NCBI GenBank assembly: GCA_020845775.1
Contig: JADLFC010000133.1
Span: 1-49,115 of the forward strand
DNA from: Deltaproteobacteria bacterium
GTDB taxonomy: Bacteria > Bdellovibrionota_C > UBA2361 > SZUA-149 > JADLFC01
Direction of reading: 5' to 3'
Length of the DNA: 49,115 nucleotides
Under the pieces are notes generated by a model. The model was not told the origin of the DNA and did not search any database. It was given only the letters and a program-made list of their open reading frames with translations. The position numbers and the translations under genes were made by a program. Shown here piece after piece: positions 45,303 to 49,115 of this stretch (its first letter is position 1; every line of letters starts with the position of its first letter).

Positions 45303-46079
45303 GTGACAAAGGATAGAAAATACATACGGGAGCAAAAGGCAAAATTCTTTACCGGCATGGGTGTTCCTAAACCAGCACCGTTTGTGCCGGATGCGTTTCA
45401 AAATGATGCCATCCGTTTTTTGGAGCAGAAGCTCGATACGCTCGTAATTGCGCCGACCGGTTCAGGTAAGACTTTTATTGCCATGCGCGCTATCGAAAAT
45501 ATTCTAGAGCGCGGCGGTAGAACCGTATACACAGCTCCACTTAAAGCTTTGTCTAACGCAAAGTACATGGAGTTTCGTTCTCGTTTTGAGCCTCAATACA
45601 GTGTCGGCTTGTTGACGGGGGATCGCAAAATCGAGGGCGATGCCGATATTGTCGTGGCAACCACTGAGATTTATCGAAACGAATTGTATAGTTCGCGTGG
45701 GAGTTACGATTTGGTGGTTTTAGATGAGTTTCACTATTTGGCAGATTCGCAGCGCGGTCCGGTGTGGGAGGAGAGTGTTATCTTGTCGCCTCGGTCTGCT
45801 ACGCTTTTGATGTTGTCGGCTTCAATATCTAATCCGCAAGATATAGCGCAGTGGATTGAGACAATTCGACATCGTCAGGTTATGGTTGTAAGTGTCGAGA
45901 AGCGGCCAGTTGAGTTGAGACTTGGGTTTTTGCATCCTACATACGGAGTCATACCACTCGAAGATAAAGACCAAAAAGCCTCTTCTGCAGTGGAGGAGTT
46001 CTACGGCAAGCAAGGGTTTAAGGGACCGGGAGGGAAGAGCTGGGCGAGGTTTAGGAAGGGGAGCTCGAGGGCGGGTTGA
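45303..46079 (+). CDS. Ski2-like DEAD/DEAH RNA helicase, N-terminal (RecA1) part
   Basis: The first 258 residues of a superfamily 2 helicase. Motif I is APTGSGKTFIA, Ia is TAPLKALSNAKY, Ib is GLLTGDRKI and VATTEIYRNEL, II is VVLDEFHYLAD (DEFH in place of DEVH), III is LSASISN. A GTG start follows GGAG at short spacing. The frame ends at an in-frame TGA (46077-46079) in an Arg/Gly/Lys-rich linker; the remaining helicase domains continue in exactly the same frame from 46089. So this is half of one ancestral gene. A CGA to TGA change is the simplest origin. Confidence 0.85.
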   Translation: MTKDRKYIREQKAKFFTGMGVPKPAPFVPDAFQNDAIRFLEQKLDTLVIAPTGSGKTFIAMRAIENILERGGRTVYTAPLKALSNAKYMEFRSRFEPQYSVGLLTGDRKIEGDADIVVATTEIYRNELYSSRGSYDLVVLDEFHYLADSQRGPVWEESVILSPRSATLLMLSASISNPQDIAQWIETIRHRQVMVVSVEKRPVELRLGFLHPTYGVIPLEDKDQKASSAVEEFYGKQGFKGPGGKSWARFRKGSSRAG

Positions 46080-46088
46080 GGTACGAAG

Positions 46089-47537
46089 ATGCATAGAGAA
46101 GTTCACATTTCAGAAATTTTATTACAGCTGGAGAGAGACGATCTTCTGCCGGCAATTGTTTTTCGCACGTCCAGAGCTCAGTGTGATGCAGATGTGCTTC
46201 GAGCTACGGGGAACAAGAAGCTTGAACTCCCTGTGCATAGGCAGGCTGAACTCTCTCGTTCGATCGAGGAGATTATTGTGCGCTATGACATGGATGCAGA
46301 GCTAATTCGCGCTCATGAACAGTACGATGGACTTATTCGCACTGGTATTGGAGCACATCATGCTGGTCAATTGTTAATTTGGCGCCTCTTGTTGGAAGAA
46401 ACTATGGCGTTGGGACAGCTTAGGATTTTGGTAGCAACGGGAACAGTGGCGGCTGGAGTGGATTTCCCTGCTAGGACTGTGGTCGTAACGGCGCATTCTA
46501 GGAGAGGAGCAGACGGCTTTCAGAACTTTTCATCGACTGAGTTTCAGCAGATGTCTGGTCGTGCAGGAAGGCGAGGCAAGGACACTGTGGGTTTTTGCAT
46601 AGTTGCGCCCGGGCCGTTTTGCGACGCTCGACAGCTCTTGGAGATTGCCCATAAACCCGCTAACCCGTTGTCTTCAGCTTATTTTCCGAGCTCAAGCACC
46701 GTGCTAAATCTCTTGCGGTACAGAAACGTGGACGATTTGCGCTACACCGTGGGCAAGAGCTTGGCGTCTTTCTTTGACAAGAGAGAGGCAGGAAAGCTTA
46801 GACAGGATGGGGCGGTTTTAGAGGAGAAGTTAAGCTCGGTCGGGTACCCCGTTTTGGCGTCTCAGGAGGATGGAGGAGGGGACAAGGATTGGAAGCGCAT
46901 AAGAAAAAAGATGAATCGTTTAAAACGAGGCGCTGAGGAGTTAGAGACGCGTCAGCTAGCTATGATAGATCAAGCCTTAAAAGGCCTTGAGACTTTGGGG
47001 TACGTAAGCGGCATATCGTTGTCGGAGAAGGGTTACTGGGCTGCAAATTTGTGCACTGACCTAGTTCTAGAACTCGGAGAGATTATTCAGGCAGGCGTTC
47101 TCGATGGCGTGTCAGCAGAGTACCTAGCGGCAATTATGGGATCTCTAGCTGGGGATCCACATAGAAAGTATTTATCTAACAAGAAGGTTAATGTATTAAA
47201 AAAGGAGGATGTTGAGTCGCTTCGGTCAATCTTGGCTAGGGTGGGAGCTGTGGATATGCCAGGTACTAAAAGTGAGCGCGATGTGCTCGAGTCTGGCGCA
47301 TACACGGTAATGATGTGGCTTCAGGCAAATAATTGGCAGGAATTCCGCTCCATATTACTGCTCTCTCGTGTGGCTGAGGGTGACGCTGCTCGGCTATTAA
47401 CTCAAACTGCCGATTATTTGAATCAGTTAAGTCGGCTTTCCGATACGCATAGAGAGCTAAGTTTCCGTGCGACCGAAGCCAAGCGGCGTATATTGAGACC
47501 ACCGCTTAGCGACGCTATCAATCTCGATACGCTGTGA
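46089..47537 (+). CDS. Ski2-like RNA helicase, C-terminal (RecA2 and accessory) part
   Basis: 482 residues in the same frame as 45303-46079. Motif IV is LPAIVFRTSRAQCD, GIGAHHAGQL is typical of the Ski2/Mtr4 group, motif V is VATGTVAAGVDFPARTVVV, VI is QMSGRAGRRGKD. A helical C-terminal region follows (about 200-480), with the family's winged-helix and ratchet-like segments. The ATG has GAGG 7 nt upstream, and that GAGG includes the last two bases of the TGA and the two that follow, so ribosomes ending the first part could restart here. Alternatives are a recent nonsense mutation or readthrough. Confidence 0.85.
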   Translation: MHREVHISEILLQLERDDLLPAIVFRTSRAQCDADVLRATGNKKLELPVHRQAELSRSIEEIIVRYDMDAELIRAHEQYDGLIRTGIGAHHAGQLLIWRLLLEETMALGQLRILVATGTVAAGVDFPARTVVVTAHSRRGADGFQNFSSTEFQQMSGRAGRRGKDTVGFCIVAPGPFCDARQLLEIAHKPANPLSSAYFPSSSTVLNLLRYRNVDDLRYTVGKSLASFFDKREAGKLRQDGAVLEEKLSSVGYPVLASQEDGGGDKDWKRIRKKMNRLKRGAEELETRQLAMIDQALKGLETLGYVSGISLSEKGYWAANLCTDLVLELGEIIQAGVLDGVSAEYLAAIMGSLAGDPHRKYLSNKKVNVLKKEDVESLRSILARVGAVDMPGTKSERDVLESGAYTVMMWLQANNWQEFRSILLLSRVAEGDAARLLTQTADYLNQLSRLSDTHRELSFRATEAKRRILRPPLSDAINLDTL

Positions 47538-47702
47538 GTTTTGATTTTCTTGTGAATTCCTAACAGGTTGAGATTTCGAATACCCATTCTGTAGATTTTT
47601 GTACGTTTTTTTTAAAGACTGTGCTAACATTACAATCGCGTGTTCGGTATTTCTCGGCAATAAATTAACTCGGTTTACGCTTGTTATTATGAGGGCAATA
47701 AC

Positions 47703-48149
47703 ATGGTGTTAAGCCATTATTGCGAGCCGGAGAAATACAATATGAGTGATTATGTAGCAGCTGACTTCGTTTCTAATCTTTTTGAGCCAGATATTATTCT
47801 TCCAACACAAATAAATGGGGTTAGCGAGAGAGGAATTTGCGGTGGCGAAAGGAGGCTTATGGCGGCCTTGTTATCGGATGGTATCGAGGCGTATGTCTCG
47901 CAATGCCGTGGTGTTAGATCTAGGTGGACGCATGACGCAGGGGTAGATGCAGAGGAGTGGATCGATAATAACGACCAGAGTTACGTTTTTAGTTTTGATG
48001 TCGTTTGCGAATGTTTAGGAATAGATCCTCAATACCTGCGAAGTGGGCTTAAGCGCTACGTAAGTGAAATGCAAAATTATTCCATCCATGCAAACGAGAT
48101 AGATGAGGCGGTAACGGCTTGGAAAAAAATTAGGCGCCCAAGAATCTAG
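47703..48149 (+). CDS. Small helical protein, paralogue of the 48.2-kb gene
   Basis: A 148-residue protein of unknown function. The core (GGERRLMAALLSDGIEAYVS..AEEWIDNNDQSYVFSFDVVCECLGIDPQYLRSGLKRYV) aligns with the 108-residue protein at 48.2-48.5 kb. The pattern ERRL-x-A-x-L...EW...F-x-F-x-x-V-C-E-x-L...D...LR...K-R suggests a helical fold whose second half looks like a helix-turn-helix. A DNA-binding role is inference. GAGGG lies 7 nt before the ATG; an ATG at 47742 also has a GGAG. It has an extra N-terminus of about 45 residues compared with its paralogue. Confidence 0.75.
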   Translation: MVLSHYCEPEKYNMSDYVAADFVSNLFEPDIILPTQINGVSERGICGGERRLMAALLSDGIEAYVSQCRGVRSRWTHDAGVDAEEWIDNNDQSYVFSFDVVCECLGIDPQYLRSGLKRYVSEMQNYSIHANEIDEAVTAWKKIRRPRI

Positions 48150-48215
48150 AAATCCGAGAATCTAGGGACGCCTTATAATAAATAAACAGCGTGTGTGTTA
48201 CTTTCCGAAATGCTC

Positions 48216-48542
48216 TTATGCAGCTTCGGTGTTGTTGTGGTGCTGTATAAGGGCTTTTAGTGTGCTGTCAGATCGCTGTGCCTCTTCAAACTGCCTTTTT
48301 ATAGCCTTCCTTAGCTCATCGCCGTGAAAATCAAGCGCCTCACAGACATACCTAAAACCAAAAAAAGACGTGTGGTGAAGCTCGTCTGACTTATACAGCC
48401 ACTCATAAGCCGACTCCTGGAGTTCTCCTTCTCCAGTGAGATAATCCGTGATCGCTCGCTGAAGTACCGCTGCGAGAAGGCGGCGTTCTGGATTAAAGCT
48501 GTTTGTGCTGTGTTGTGTCGTGCTGTTAGACCAAAGCTTCAT
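48216..48542 (-). CDS. Small helical protein, paralogue of the 47.7-kb gene
   Basis: A 108-residue protein with the same core: NPERRLLAAVLQRAITDYLTG..ESAYEWLYKSDELHHTSFFGFRYVCEALDFHGDELRKAIKRQ. No named function is recognised. It converges with its paralogue across 66 bp. The promoter and a palindrome lie upstream at 48562-48591. The ribosome-binding site GGAGAGG is rather far (about 12 nt) from the ATG. Probably a small DNA- or protein-binding factor. Confidence 0.75.
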   Translation of the reverse strand: MKLWSNSTTQHSTNSFNPERRLLAAVLQRAITDYLTGEGELQESAYEWLYKSDELHHTSFFGFRYVCEALDFHGDELRKAIKRQFEEAQRSDSTLKALIQHHNNTEAA

Positions 48543-48561
48543 TAGTTTATTTTACCTCTCC

Positions 48562-48591
48562 AATGTTAAACATTAACACTCAATATGACAA
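48562..48591 (-). promoter_or_regulatory. Promoter with palindrome over the -10 box of the 108-residue gene
   Basis: On the minus strand TTGTCA (48586-48591), a 17-bp spacer and TAACAT (48563-48568) match 5/6 and 4/6 of the sigma-70 consensus. A 13-bp palindrome aatgtt-a-aacatt (48562-48574) covers the -10 box, an operator-like position. The rest of 48592-48895 has no gene that can be supported. Confidence 0.5.
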
Positions 48592-48895
48592 AATATCTTG
48601 GCAACAAGCCATGCGCGTCAGCTCTTAAAGGCACGAAAAAAGCTTTCTCGCCTCTAAAAGCGACAAGTTAACGCACTAAAAAGTATGCTTATAAACCTAC
48701 GAGACGAAATTCCCCAGCGAAAGCCGGCGGATTTTATGTCTACAAATTGGTTACGTCTCTTTTGGAAGAGCGCCCAATAAATAACCCCAACGCCCAAAAA
48801 CAAGGCCCGCAGTATATTAACTCACCTCTTAAACGTCAAGCAAAAAAGCTGCAAAAACCTTACAAAAGCCACTTTAATCTTCGGTATGCAACTTA

Positions 48896-48980
48896 ATTAG
48901 GCAGTTGTAACCTAAAAGCAGCAAAAAAATACAGTATTTTACCCAACTGAACTTATTTTAGCTGACATGAACTGCCTAAT
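48896..48980. repeat. 11-bp inverted repeat next to hairpin repeat copy 2
   Basis: attaggcagtt (48896-48906) and aactgcctaat (48970-48980) are exact inverted copies separated by 63 bp, ending 9 bp before copy 2 of the hairpin repeat. They could be the ends of a very small inserted element, or chance. Confidence 0.4.
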
Positions 48981-48989
48981 CTAGGCCGA

Positions 48990-49115
48990 GTTATACCATT
49001 TACAAAAAGGATTTTTGTAAATGGTATAAACAGCAAGTGCGTAAGCACTTGCCAATAAACAACAAATACCGTTTCCAAAAAGTAAAATATTTAACTTACT
49101 TTTTGGAAACGGTAT
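48990..49115. repeat. 126-bp triple-hairpin repeat, copy 2 (reaches window end)
   Basis: Same orientation as copy 1, 3869 bp further on. H1 48991-49029, H2 49033-49052, H3 49066-49115, all stems perfect. The window stops at the last base of H3, so the true right end of the element cannot be seen. The left boundary agrees with copy 1 to within a base (identity begins at 48989/45120). Confidence 0.9.

Noticed and set aside
46077-46079. TGA read as selenocysteine
   Set aside because: No SECIS-like hairpin follows directly, and the site is in a basic linker with no catalytic residue.
45922-46305. 127-codon plus-strand frame across the helicase break, rich in Arg/Gly
   Set aside because: Considered as evidence for a frameshift pair. 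The helicase motifs before and after the break are in one frame, so the other frame is a shadow.
48132-48172. Terminator between the convergent small genes
   Set aside because: The possible stem (ggcgccc/gggacgcc with a bulge) has a long loop and no T run on either side.

Overview
The window is a bacterial chromosome segment with dense, single-copy housekeeping genes and roughly mid-40s percent GC by eye. An MlaA-type outer-membrane protein and an Mla/Mkl-type ABC ATPase indicate a diderm (Gram-negative) cell. Class A RNase P RNA, a dcw-type ddl-ftsQ pair, Tad-like secreted proteins and a HDOD response regulator fit a lineage of the former Deltaproteobacteria (Myxococcota, Bdellovibrionota or relatives). 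That placement is inference, and the sequence alone does not settle it.

Layout, left to right. 1-5.5 kb: the 3' end of a secreted Asp-box (BNR) repeat protein, a NadD-like nucleotidyltransferase, a FadI-like thiolase, the RNase P RNA gene, and a polyprenyl-phosphate sugar transferase. 5.5-7.0 kb: an AAA ATPase (DUF4143 type) with its own promoter inside a 16-bp inverted repeat, the whole unit bounded by an exact 24-bp direct repeat. 7.0-14.8 kb, minus strand: a tightly overlapping set, mlaA > giant TadE-like beta-propeller protein > TadG/vWA-like protein > TadE-like protein, preceded by a UspA protein. 14.9-16.6 kb: a CBS-pair protein and phosphomannose isomerase. 16.7-20.0 kb, minus: a PAS histidine kinase coupled to a receiver-HDOD protein. 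20.1-23.6 kb, minus: adenine deaminase, 3-hydroxyacyl-CoA dehydrogenase and a YbhN/AglD-type membrane protein. 23.7-26.5 kb: two unrecognised proteins in convergent orientation.

26.7-34.3 kb is a rearranged division cluster. ddl-ftsQ and ftsZ-mrp are on the plus strand, but ftsA and a GT87 mannosyltransferase-like gene lie between them on the minus strand. FtsZ carries an uncommon polar N-terminal extension of about 180 residues and two copies of its C-terminal docking peptide. 34.4-40.9 kb is a complete tryptophan operon in the order trpA-E-G-D-C-F-B, so trpA has moved from last to first. 41.0-45.2 kb: a cold-shock-domain protein with a long tail, a hybrid histidine kinase, dusB, and an Mla-type ABC ATPase.

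45.1-49.1 kb is the most unusual part. Two 126-bp direct repeats, differing at one base, each fold into three near-perfect hairpins. They flank a Ski2-like RNA helicase split by an in-frame TGA with a ribosome-binding site at the break, and two small paralogous helical proteins facing each other. The left repeat runs into the ABC ATPase gene and supplies its last codons and stop. No tRNA, rRNA, CRISPR array or recognisable transposase was found.
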